Below, one piece after another: positions 26,601 to 33,691 of a stretch of 64,000 nt of DNA. The translations under genes were made by a program, and so were the position numbers. Every line of letters starts with the position of its first letter. Position 1 is the stretch's first letter. Source of the stretch: Bacteroidales bacterium (GTDB lineage Bacteria > Bacteroidota > Bacteroidia > Bacteroidales > P3); contig JAFXAA010000013.1 in NCBI GenBank assembly GCA_017522105.1, positions 62,001-126,000 of the forward strand. The letters run 5' to 3'. The notes under the pieces were generated by a model. The model was not told where the DNA came from and did no database searches. It was given only the letters and a program-made list of their open reading frames with translations.

Positions 26601-29600
26601 GACGGCAAGGACTACAACACCTACCTTGACGTGGCCCACAGCGGCATGCCGCTGATGAACATCGTGAGCTCGATTATAGGCTCCGGCACGTCGGCCAGCG
26701 GCGGCGATGTGTACAACCGCATCGACGTGCGCAACTACGGCGCCCTGAACCCCTCCAACTGCAAACCCACCACAACGCTGCGCTCCATACAGAGGGCTGA
26801 CGCCGTGTGGCTCTACAACACCGTCATCGACTACACGGGTGCCACCGACGCTATATCGGCATTCACGAGCACCCAATACACCCTCAACCGCATAGACACG
26901 CTGAACTGTGTGGGCTACAACGTCATCGACGTGGACGCCACGGTGACCAACATCGGAGAGGTGGACTTCTACAAGGAGCCCACGGCGTGGAACCACGGCC
27001 GCTATGAAGGCCTCACACTGGTGGACCAGACCAACCCGACGCTGTGCTTCACCAACGACGCGGGCGGCTGCGCCAGCTGCGACGACGACCCGACGGTGTG
27101 CGAGCAGGTGGCCTACCTGCACCGCCCGGACGAGGGAGGCGACGTGAGCAACTACGCCTTCACGGCCTTCGTGATGAACAACGGTATCAACGTGGACTTC
27201 ATCAACGAGCAGGGCGAATATGCACCGATCTACGGCTTCGCCTTCATCATTGCCCAGAACGGTACCAACGCCGTCATCACGGCACGCTCCAAATATATCA
27301 GCGACGACTACGAGTACGGCTACGGCGACCACAACGCCAACAATATGTCTGAGCTGGCACAGGATGTGATAGACATGGCCACGGCCGGCGAACGCGACAA
27401 CTATGTGCACTATGTGGACTTCGACAGAGCGGTGGAGTACGGCGGCTTCCTGTCTACATGCTCCGACTCGCTGAAGGCCATCTTACCCTCCTCATCGCAC
27501 AACACGGTGATAGAGTGGTGCGACTGCCTGCTTGAGAGCAGCACTACGACAACCGACCCGACCTACCAGAGCTACTGTTTCACGACCGACGGCACCTACG
27601 GCAGCGTGGGTGAGTTCCCCTACCACAACTATGCCAGCGAGTACCGCACATGGTCTATCGGTCAAGGTCTGCGCCGCCGCTTCACCGTGGTGCAGGCGCA
27701 CTCGGTGCCCGACTCGCTGTACAAGGTTGATTCGGAGGGCGACACGATGTGGCTCAACAAGCAGATAACCCTGCACTATGACAACGGCGACGATGTGGAC
27801 TCGCTGTACAACCTCGCCATAGCCACGGCCAAGATTACCCTGCCCCCCACGGTGCCGGGACACTACTACAAGATTGACCCCAACGGCGTCGTCATATCGG
27901 ATGAGAACGCCGAGATGAGGCTCACGGACATGGCCTACAAGCCCACGACCTGGAACGGCCTGACCGACGAGTGGAAACTCACCGACATGACCGCCAAGCC
28001 CTATGACGCCGGCACCGATGCCGCGAAGATGGAACCCGCCGGGAACGGCACCATGGAAGCACTTGACCTGACCGGCTCGGGTACCCTGACGGGCATCAAC
28101 AAGATATACAAGAGCCGTTCGGACCAGCAGTACTTCGGTCTGCTGATGACCTCGGGCGCCAACTTCGCCACTGATGGCGGCAACCTGGTGGCTCCGAAGA
28201 CGGCACCTACTGGATGGACAGGCAGCACCACCCTCTCCGGCAACGCCTACACCAACATGATCACCAACTTCAGCACCGCACAGGTGGGCTCGTCGGTGAA
28301 CGCCTCGCCGGAGCTTGACCTCTACATGCTGTACAACAACAACTTCAGCCACACAATGCTCGGTACGGTGACCTTCACGCTGGACGAGTATGTGGCGGTG
28401 CCGAAACGCGCCGGCTATGACGGCTCGCACATGAACACCAACACCGGCGACATAGTGCTGGAGGGCGGCGACACGGTGTGGCTCGACAGCAACCTCCACA
28501 CCCCCATTGAGATTGAGATAACTATCTCCACCATATTGCAGAACTTCGCCAACATGGAATACGAGGTGCTGGCAATGTACAACGAAGGTCTGGCCGACAT
28601 CTTCTCCCGCAAGGTGGTGCTTCCCGCCACCCTGCAGCGCCGCGAGGTGTTCCTGCAGCATGTAGCCTGGTATCCGACCAACAAAGAGACCGGCACGGGC
28701 GACACCCTGCACACCGCCAGCAACCCGACATACTTCTACCTGACCGATGACAAAGACAAGATAAAGAACCAGACGCCCTCGACAGCCCACAGCTACTTCG
28801 GCATGTCGGTGAAGCCCATGGACAACATCTCGAACACCATCGTCACCGCCATCGGCTGGCACAGCATCACAGCCGTAGACTCCATCAACCTCTACTCGGC
28901 AGTGGACAAAGCCCGCGTGGAAGCTGGCGAGAGCTCCTGGAACCACGGCGTGCAAAGAGTGGCCAAAGGCGACTACTACCAGGAGAGCGGCGCGACACCG
29001 GCACACAAGTTAGACTCAGTATGGGTCGGCGACTATGTGTGGGATGCTGTCGAGAACGCCTATGTCCCCACCGGCAGCGGCCTGCCCATCGGCGTGCTTG
29101 ACGGCCGTGGCGAAGCTGCCATCGACGTCAGCCTGAACTATGACGGCGAGCGCATTTATGACGATGTCGACGGCAACGGCTACATCGGCAAAGTGGTGCT
29201 CGGCCTGGCCAGTTATACGGGCGGCGACTACTCGCACCCCAACAAGTTCAACATCACCATCAACGTGAAGACCCGCGCCAAGGGCGACACCATATACCTG
29301 GCCTCCGACCCCGACGGCTTCAACATCACGGGTACCGACGGCACCACAGTATTCAGCGCCACACCCGTCACTGACTTCAACGAACTCAACGCCGGCAAGG
29401 AGCCTCACCAGTATGTCACCTCGTTCTACGACGCCTTCACCAAGGTGTACCAAGAGGGCGACGTGATAGCCATCATCGACACGGTGAAGGTCACTGCACA
29501 GGAACTCATCAAGGGTAATGAATACATGCCCGCGCGTATCATAAGATATGACGGCCACCACAATCAGCTCCCCGGCGAGAAGTGCGTCTATCGCGGCCCG

Positions 29601-32600
29601 ATGATTGTCGTCGAGGGCGCCAACGCCACCTTCACGGCGCGCTGCATAGATTTCGTGGGCAGCTCCACGGCAAAGATAACCCCGATGAATCCCCTGCTTG
29701 GCACCCCTGGTGCAAGCGAGATAACCGCCGACAGGAAACTCTACAACCTCCTCGACCCCACCGACGTGGACAAGTATGTCGACACCAACCGCGCATACGC
29801 TCCCATCATAGTGATCAAGGACAATGCCACCGTAACCCTGCAGAACAGCGTCGCCGTGAAGCAGAACTGGAACGCCTACCACTATGACGGCATCGGCACA
29901 GAAGACCTCACGCGCTACGGTGCCATCAACATCACCGACGGAGGCCTCCTGCGCATGATCAACAACGTCACTGTCACCGACAACCTCAGCGACAGCATCG
30001 CCGACCCGAACAATGTCGAGTGGCGCCTGCACCCCTACAACGGAGCTGTGTACCTTGACGGAGGCACCATAGAACTCATGGAGTCCTCCAGCAAGACCGC
30101 CATCACAATACAGAACAACTACCTCTACAACGACGCCACATGCGACGATTACTGGAAACCCAACACCATCGACGTCGATGGTGATGACAAACTCGTCGGC
30201 TGGGGCTTCAACAACAGCGAATACAGCACCTCCTCCGCTGAGCACACCAAGGCCAACGTCTTCCTGGCTCGCGAAGAGGCCACGGTCATACCGGCCGAAA
30301 TCACCGCCATGGGTGCTGCCGCCATCCAGAACTACAAAGACACTGTGGACTCCAAGTCGGCCTACATCTACTTCAACAACACCATCCCCGAGAACACGAG
30401 CATCGGTGTCACCAAGTGGTTCCCCGACGAGGCCGAGTCGCTGCGCGACACTATCATGATTGCCTACCAGCCCGACGCCACCCACTTGGCAGAAGCCCTC
30501 TACAACAACAACTTCACCTCCGACAACGGCTTCAACGTCTTCTACAGCTACAACGTCGAGAACCAGCACATGTTCCTGCAGCGTTGCGCCACCTTCAAGT
30601 ATCAGGTAGCATCGCTCACTCCGTTCTATCCCGCCACTGCCGACGACCCGGCGACGACCGAGATTGACGAAAGCAGCGCGGCGAGCATCCTGCCCGGCGA
30701 CGTGCTCACCTACTCGCCCCTCCTCGGCATCACCTGCCCCGTCGGCGGCGACTCCATCACCTACCGTGTACAGGGCGGCTTCTTCCCCTACACCTACACC
30801 TGGACCCACATCGACGGCTCCGACCGCACTGTGGAACGCACACGCACCACACAGTCCACCAACATCCAGATCAACAGCCAGATTGCCCAGCACAACTACA
30901 CCGACTTCAACGCCGCTGTGGCCGACACCTTCTACACCTCGCACATCGAGCTCACCCACAAAAAGAACGAACAGCTGATACTCTACACCGTCACCGCCAA
31001 CGACGCCACCGGCAACTGCCCCCTGACCAAGAACATCTGGATCAACATGAAGAAGGTGGACGTAGACATGCCTGATTACTTGAAGAATCCCATCGACGAT
31101 GCCAACCTCGACCCGCTCTACCATGCCGACCACAACTACGACGCATGGGTAGACGCCGACAACAACCCCGGCGACACAGCCCGTGTGGACCGCTACTTCC
31201 GCGCCGTCAAGGTGACGCCCAAAGTATGGGCCGACCGCAACATGGGCACCATCGACGCCATCATCCCCCAAGACTCCATCTACGAGGATGTCGAGGGTCG
31301 TCCTGTGCTCAACAACATGCTCTTCTGCGAGGGCGACATCATACGCTTCGTCACCGTGCCGCGCACCAAGGTCGTGGCCACGGAGAAAGTGCCTGTCGCC
31401 GACTTCATCATGTGGGACTTCGACCCCTACTACAACAACCCCGCCACCTATGTGGTTCCTGCCGGCAACTCGCAGGTAGTGGCCTACTACGGCCCCGCCG
31501 CCGGCGAGAACCAGTACTGGAAAGACACCGTCAAGACCACCGGGCTGGCCAACTCCAAGTATGACGGCGACTACTACTACCACGACCGCGACGGCAAGAG
31601 CTACGTCACCACCTACCACGGCGACGTGCACATCTACGACGAAGACGGTCTGGCATGGTTCATCAGCGTCGTCAACGGCCTCAACGGCACCCAGGCTCGC
31701 GAGTTCTACTTCAACAAAGTATACCTGCACAAGAAGAGCGCCGCCAACAAGTACGGCGACGCCTCCGCCTACCACATGGAGCGCCACCTCTGGACGCCTG
31801 TCGGAACCCAGCAGCACCCCTTCCGCGGCTGGTTCATCGGCGTGGACAACAGCAGCGACTCCTGCACGGTGCCCCTGGCCAACAACGACTATGTGGTCAT
31901 CAAGAACATCATCCTCAACGAGCCCGATGTTGACTACGTAGGCTTCTTCGGCTTCATTGACACCGCCCGCATCAGCGGCATCAAGATAGAGTCCGCCATG
32001 GCCCGCGGTGCCCAGTATGTCGGTGGCATTGCCGCCAGCTCCGTCGACTCGCGCATCACCAACTGCGCCGTGACCGACAGCATCGAGGACAACGCCGCCA
32101 CCACCATCCTCACCACCCACCACACCAGCGGTGGTATCGTGGGCCGCTCGCTGCGCGACAAGATTGACGTCAACATCTCCAAGGCCAAATTCGTCGGCGA
32201 CGCCGTCTACAGCGGCGGTGTGGTCGGCTACGGCACCGAGACCGACATCGTCAACAACGTCAGCAAAGTCTTCGGCAGCAACAACCGCAAGATGCAGGGT
32301 CTCTACCTCGGCGGCTTGGCCGGTCACCTCAACGGTGCCGCGCCGGTGAGCAAAGGCCTCTTTGGCCGCAAGAGCGCCGGCCGCCCCGCCATGGTCACCA
32401 ACAACTACGTGCACCTCGTCGCCAACCGTGGCAACAACCGCGTGGGCGGTCTGGTGGCCCATGCCAGCAATGCCGTCATCGAGAACAACTACGTCTACGG
32501 CACCATCTATGCCAGCGCCGCCGGCAGTGTTGCCGCCGTCATGGACAGCGGCTCCCGCGCCGAAGGCAACTACGCCGAGAAGGGCGCCGCCAACCGTGCC

Positions 32601-33443
32601 GCAGCCCTTGTGCGCAACGGCAGCTCCGTCGGCACCTCGGCCGAGTTCGCCGGCAGCGGCAACCAGGTCACCTTCATCCAGCCCTCCGGCGGCAGTGCCA
32701 ACCTCACACGCACGCTCAACCTGTGGGTGCGCGAACACAACGCCAACGGAGGCGACTACCTCACCTGGCGCAGCGACCTGGAGAACACCAACAACGGCTA
32801 CCCCGTCTTCGGCACTCCCGACATGATACCTCTGCGCGACACCATGACCGTCTCCGGCTGCGTCAGCGTGGAATGGGATGGCCGCAACTACAACGACGGC
32901 GACAGCCTCGCCATCCATGTGGTCGACTCCACCGAGATGATTGACAGCACCATGACCATCCGTTTCGTGGTCTACCAGCCTGCCAGCGCACATTACGCCG
33001 ACAGCGCCACCATCGGCCAGCCCTACGAGGGCTACGGCTTCAGCCTCACCGAGGCCGAGACCGCCCTCCTGCGCGAGACCATGGACAGCCTCGGCTTCGC
33101 CACCCTCGTCCTCAGCGACACCCTGCAGACCGTCCACGGCTGCGACAGCGTCGTCACCCTCACCCTCACCTTCCAGGGCACCCTCGACCTGCCCGAGCTC
33201 GCTCCAGAGCAAGAGCACCACGTCAAGGTCTACCCCAACCCCACCACCTCGCGCGTGACCATAGAGTCTGACGGCATGCAGCACGTCGAGCTCTACGACA
33301 ACGACGGCCGCCGCCTTGAGGACTACGACACCTACAGCAACGACATCATCACCATCGACATCGCCAACTACTCCTCTGGCATCTACTACCTCCGCATCCA
33401 CTCCGCCTCGGGTGTCACCATACAGAAAATCGTCAAACTGTAA
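20649..33443 (+). CDS. Giant T9SS-sorted GGG-rung surface protein 4 (4264 aa)
   Basis: The start is at ATG 20649, giving a signal peptide (MASMTLVACILSLNATAQ); upstream TTG codons in frame would add an implausible leader. Residues ~30-470 form a unique N-terminal region. Residues ~476-2020 are GGG rungs (VYGGNDIAGWVQG, VYGGGNMGNM, IYGGCRMADVKG) with long insertions. Residues ~2080-3700 are non-rung beta-rich material with parallel-beta-like stretches. Residues ~3760-3970 hold GLUG-like repeats (GGIVGRS, GGVVGYG, GGLAGHL, GGLVAHA). A single HGCDSVVTLTLTF unit occurs at ~4163. The last ~75 residues, from KVYPNPTTSRVTIES to SGIYYLRIHSASG and IQKIVKL, are the T9SS type A (Por) sorting domain, which is normally cleaved and replaced by an A-LPS anchor. 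So this is an outer-surface protein, probably adhesive or structural. It is followed after 16 bp by a 65-aa gene and then by a lipoprotein gene. Confidence 0.9.
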   Translation: MRTNSTIFAHARKAWMASMTLVACILSLNATAQEELLTLTNGKLWYVNNDDAHSPAEDAARSYPGCFVWNDEQQSWVVMHKTFAENREITHTTERGDYYMRLDLSDPANPKLGAKATADGPDLYCFWRRTASFAGLYYQEWEGVKYYVVGGKGELRVSTVPEGAAVEDATTWYAWDFGMAMIDVVYNSGSRNENYYWVSLDTTGANDNPADFSWVNSCNTYQRPDQVRFADSTLSWETNWAAREYCCNRTTGDPEEPNIPAVHAALFMPVQQIKHERHRVPQPGEGLTAVTLTATGDASDVRTTMKYGDELAIRTTINAGMPVQVVPYYEEFREEVKRRGINLRYSQRIEEDVFESKGILEEEHVYYWWEDGGDWSRHDAIPASEASTLVVDSTEYLISRSAQRVLDINSSATPATIRCIDVPENGRRVEVTVVVHYTNGLTDTGSVELTLSSEVQRRSIEDVSQGTRRGPIVRGYVVGGGRMAMVGTVRDGKAVEGTGNTSVTVSSCDTILAVYGGNDIAGWVQGTATLQLGTRETSAEHPVHIGYVYGGGCGYYTYRGLTYGATGYPYLPDNYTPGLRYQNYYFGSEVEGQECVGEVYPWNYRPTYRDGHTTTGDIATDTAYLVWDRSQRVVDVDFTYKPTFLNPDMVDEGETGTGGNGTVPYIKTAHIYVGIDAESSGLTFEQAKAKNDNILIDSLFGGAENSFIGIDADGERLATAVTIDINGGTLFTVFGGNNYGGSVAKRAEVHVNVHDTKLFPYEETETVNGEVLPRTPGIDTYFDGYGREYGIRYLFGGGNLVDGAHTEVTVTGGMIDTCYLGGNRATVVSPVGTVNCVGTGRFICTNPSYAGIMAIAPDDRTTQVAANAAWGPYSWHGGVGSYNIRTIFGGNNKADMALPAVIYLESGGVSSVYGGGNMGNMTNEGGLTRPEFRAMMARAMVKDDLTPIHLPMPNGVGSIIFANNQSNIVVDYAYGGSRMGNIKRSCGAYLAGGVFGYVNGGNDVSGDVGSETDGGSYIILDSNVVVLADAVAGSDGYYHCETAQGTYNQNPLYDTYTGETFDTYDEFIGMLMPTHNSTNIAMKGGLVKGMLYGGGTHANVGFADGSRPQIQRGLDKFAPTEELNTTAIGGTMRGRIHFDLTGGRIMGNVFGGGFMSSTYGLTYLHVGGDIQIDKSLFAGNDMLGRTMSFGAYRNYAYDFVEADLENYAAVESSNGDKLNRLEDGKYQSNFSSYLRVDGTPRIGCVYGSGNGAYDYDGERPEYEPATICSIGGQINRPRQQTTYLDINVEGGRIDTVFGGGNGVGVEENVVVLLNAQNHDAQYVGTIFGGNNRDNMDNCVPDIILHHGVVQNVYGGGNAGNMNGAKEYTDACGNLVSGVSTYIKVDNPNVTVQGDIYGGCRMADVKGMAYIDIRSTTEEGILAVYGGNDVGGSVNGNTRIDVSGGKVHHIYGGSNGGYDYDRITNTDYMVYEFGSDHTDEANLVAAHASGRPFVDSTTIHLWGGTFYENVYGGGRMGDCRATNVIVNDAPTAEQCPNVGSLNLELTLVGSACVYGGGEGFYRDLNKERVGNVLARAGDDNTDASTNVHLHHATNVGTAIAYGGGRGGDVFNTNITAYDTWNHPFTAIYGGCWGSDVLGVTNVTMNGAPDGKTASNVYGGNDFTGNVYKTNININGGTYDNIFGGGNGDYAEGRYTGASGGEWAVYSGTYSAADAAHGYTQGVSKRIYVPNNEYAEINFNDGNVNNNIYGGGNMGTTMRIGRNDNDTYRSQGGGASLVADTNRSLTDLHNLPETDATKYSYIIVNLHGGTIENNVYSGAKGAAQGSQLVYGLKQLNMEGGLVKDGVYGGSENVNDGYPNECISKNTPGNNTLTTERPSSILNITGGTVKGHIYGGGYLGDVHGSVYVNVGVEAVNKSVVWGKTVNGEAGAYARFKPGDASGIAPSLTASEIQLQNSIYGGANWGNNVGNADFSKQGFYGGESCILVDGKDYNTYLDVAHSGMPLMNIVSSIIGSGTSASGGDVYNRIDVRNYGALNPSNCKPTTTLRSIQRADAVWLYNTVIDYTGATDAISAFTSTQYTLNRIDTLNCVGYNVIDVDATVTNIGEVDFYKEPTAWNHGRYEGLTLVDQTNPTLCFTNDAGGCASCDDDPTVCEQVAYLHRPDEGGDVSNYAFTAFVMNNGINVDFINEQGEYAPIYGFAFIIAQNGTNAVITARSKYISDDYEYGYGDHNANNMSELAQDVIDMATAGERDNYVHYVDFDRAVEYGGFLSTCSDSLKAILPSSSHNTVIEWCDCLLESSTTTTDPTYQSYCFTTDGTYGSVGEFPYHNYASEYRTWSIGQGLRRRFTVVQAHSVPDSLYKVDSEGDTMWLNKQITLHYDNGDDVDSLYNLAIATAKITLPPTVPGHYYKIDPNGVVISDENAEMRLTDMAYKPTTWNGLTDEWKLTDMTAKPYDAGTDAAKMEPAGNGTMEALDLTGSGTLTGINKIYKSRSDQQYFGLLMTSGANFATDGGNLVAPKTAPTGWTGSTTLSGNAYTNMITNFSTAQVGSSVNASPELDLYMLYNNNFSHTMLGTVTFTLDEYVAVPKRAGYDGSHMNTNTGDIVLEGGDTVWLDSNLHTPIEIEITISTILQNFANMEYEVLAMYNEGLADIFSRKVVLPATLQRREVFLQHVAWYPTNKETGTGDTLHTASNPTYFYLTDDKDKIKNQTPSTAHSYFGMSVKPMDNISNTIVTAIGWHSITAVDSINLYSAVDKARVEAGESSWNHGVQRVAKGDYYQESGATPAHKLDSVWVGDYVWDAVENAYVPTGSGLPIGVLDGRGEAAIDVSLNYDGERIYDDVDGNGYIGKVVLGLASYTGGDYSHPNKFNITINVKTRAKGDTIYLASDPDGFNITGTDGTTVFSATPVTDFNELNAGKEPHQYVTSFYDAFTKVYQEGDVIAIIDTVKVTAQELIKGNEYMPARIIRYDGHHNQLPGEKCVYRGPMIVVEGANATFTARCIDFVGSSTAKITPMNPLLGTPGASEITADRKLYNLLDPTDVDKYVDTNRAYAPIIVIKDNATVTLQNSVAVKQNWNAYHYDGIGTEDLTRYGAINITDGGLLRMINNVTVTDNLSDSIADPNNVEWRLHPYNGAVYLDGGTIELMESSSKTAITIQNNYLYNDATCDDYWKPNTIDVDGDDKLVGWGFNNSEYSTSSAEHTKANVFLAREEATVIPAEITAMGAAAIQNYKDTVDSKSAYIYFNNTIPENTSIGVTKWFPDEAESLRDTIMIAYQPDATHLAEALYNNNFTSDNGFNVFYSYNVENQHMFLQRCATFKYQVASLTPFYPATADDPATTEIDESSAASILPGDVLTYSPLLGITCPVGGDSITYRVQGGFFPYTYTWTHIDGSDRTVERTRTTQSTNIQINSQIAQHNYTDFNAAVADTFYTSHIELTHKKNEQLILYTVTANDATGNCPLTKNIWINMKKVDVDMPDYLKNPIDDANLDPLYHADHNYDAWVDADNNPGDTARVDRYFRAVKVTPKVWADRNMGTIDAIIPQDSIYEDVEGRPVLNNMLFCEGDIIRFVTVPRTKVVATEKVPVADFIMWDFDPYYNNPATYVVPAGNSQVVAYYGPAAGENQYWKDTVKTTGLANSKYDGDYYYHDRDGKSYVTTYHGDVHIYDEDGLAWFISVVNGLNGTQAREFYFNKVYLHKKSAANKYGDASAYHMERHLWTPVGTQQHPFRGWFIGVDNSSDSCTVPLANNDYVVIKNIILNEPDVDYVGFFGFIDTARISGIKIESAMARGAQYVGGIAASSVDSRITNCAVTDSIEDNAATTILTTHHTSGGIVGRSLRDKIDVNISKAKFVGDAVYSGGVVGYGTETDIVNNVSKVFGSNNRKMQGLYLGGLAGHLNGAAPVSKGLFGRKSAGRPAMVTNNYVHLVANRGNNRVGGLVAHASNAVIENNYVYGTIYASAAGSVAAVMDSGSRAEGNYAEKGAANRAAALVRNGSSVGTSAEFAGSGNQVTFIQPSGGSANLTRTLNLWVREHNANGGDYLTWRSDLENTNNGYPVFGTPDMIPLRDTMTVSGCVSVEWDGRNYNDGDSLAIHVVDSTEMIDSTMTIRFVVYQPASAHYADSATIGQPYEGYGFSLTEAETALLRETMDSLGFATLVLSDTLQTVHGCDSVVTLTLTFQGTLDLPELAPEQEHHVKVYPNPTTSRVTIESDGMQHVELYDNDGRRLEDYDTYSNDIITIDIANYSSGIYYLRIHSASGVTIQKIVKL

Positions 33444-33459
33444 CCTCACACTATAGAAG

Positions 33460-33657
33460 ATGAAGAAACAATATATCAAACCAGGCCTTGAGGTCTTCCG
33501 CTACCAGCCCGAGAAGGGCTACCGCGTCTCCGTGGCCCTCGACAAAGACTACGTCCTCATTGAGGGCGAGACCGACCGCCGCACCCTCCGCGCCTCGGAA
33601 GAGGTCACCGAAGTCACCGACAACGACGGCGAATTCGAGCGCGCCATCTGGCTATAG
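33460..33657 (+). CDS. Small conserved-looking hypothetical protein (65 aa)
   Basis: This short protein starts MKKQYIKPGLEVFRYQPEKG and has an acidic C-terminal half (EGETDRRTLRASEEVTEV). It has no signal peptide or membrane segment. It sits 16 bp after the giant T9SS protein and 34 bp before the lipoprotein gene, so co-transcription is likely. Small proteins with a similar MKK.YIKP opening are common next to surface-protein genes in Bacteroidales, but I know of no function. Codon use matches its neighbours, which supports it being real. Confidence 0.7.
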   Translation: MKKQYIKPGLEVFRYQPEKGYRVSVALDKDYVLIEGETDRRTLRASEEVTEVTDNDGEFERAIWL

Positions 33658-33691
33658 AACAAGCATAACGCCAAACTCAAAGACAAAAACC

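Noticed and set aside
2111..33443. Assembly-broken fragments of one giant gene
   Set aside because: Each giant has its own signal peptide near its start, and genes 1 and 4 are preceded by a promoter box, so they are read as separate genes; truncated C-termini are kept as an open question.
29016..33479. Antisense ORF of 1487 codons opposite the 3' half of giant gene 4
   Set aside because: Same compositional artefact; it crosses the intergenic gap and small gene start with no sign of coding constraint.
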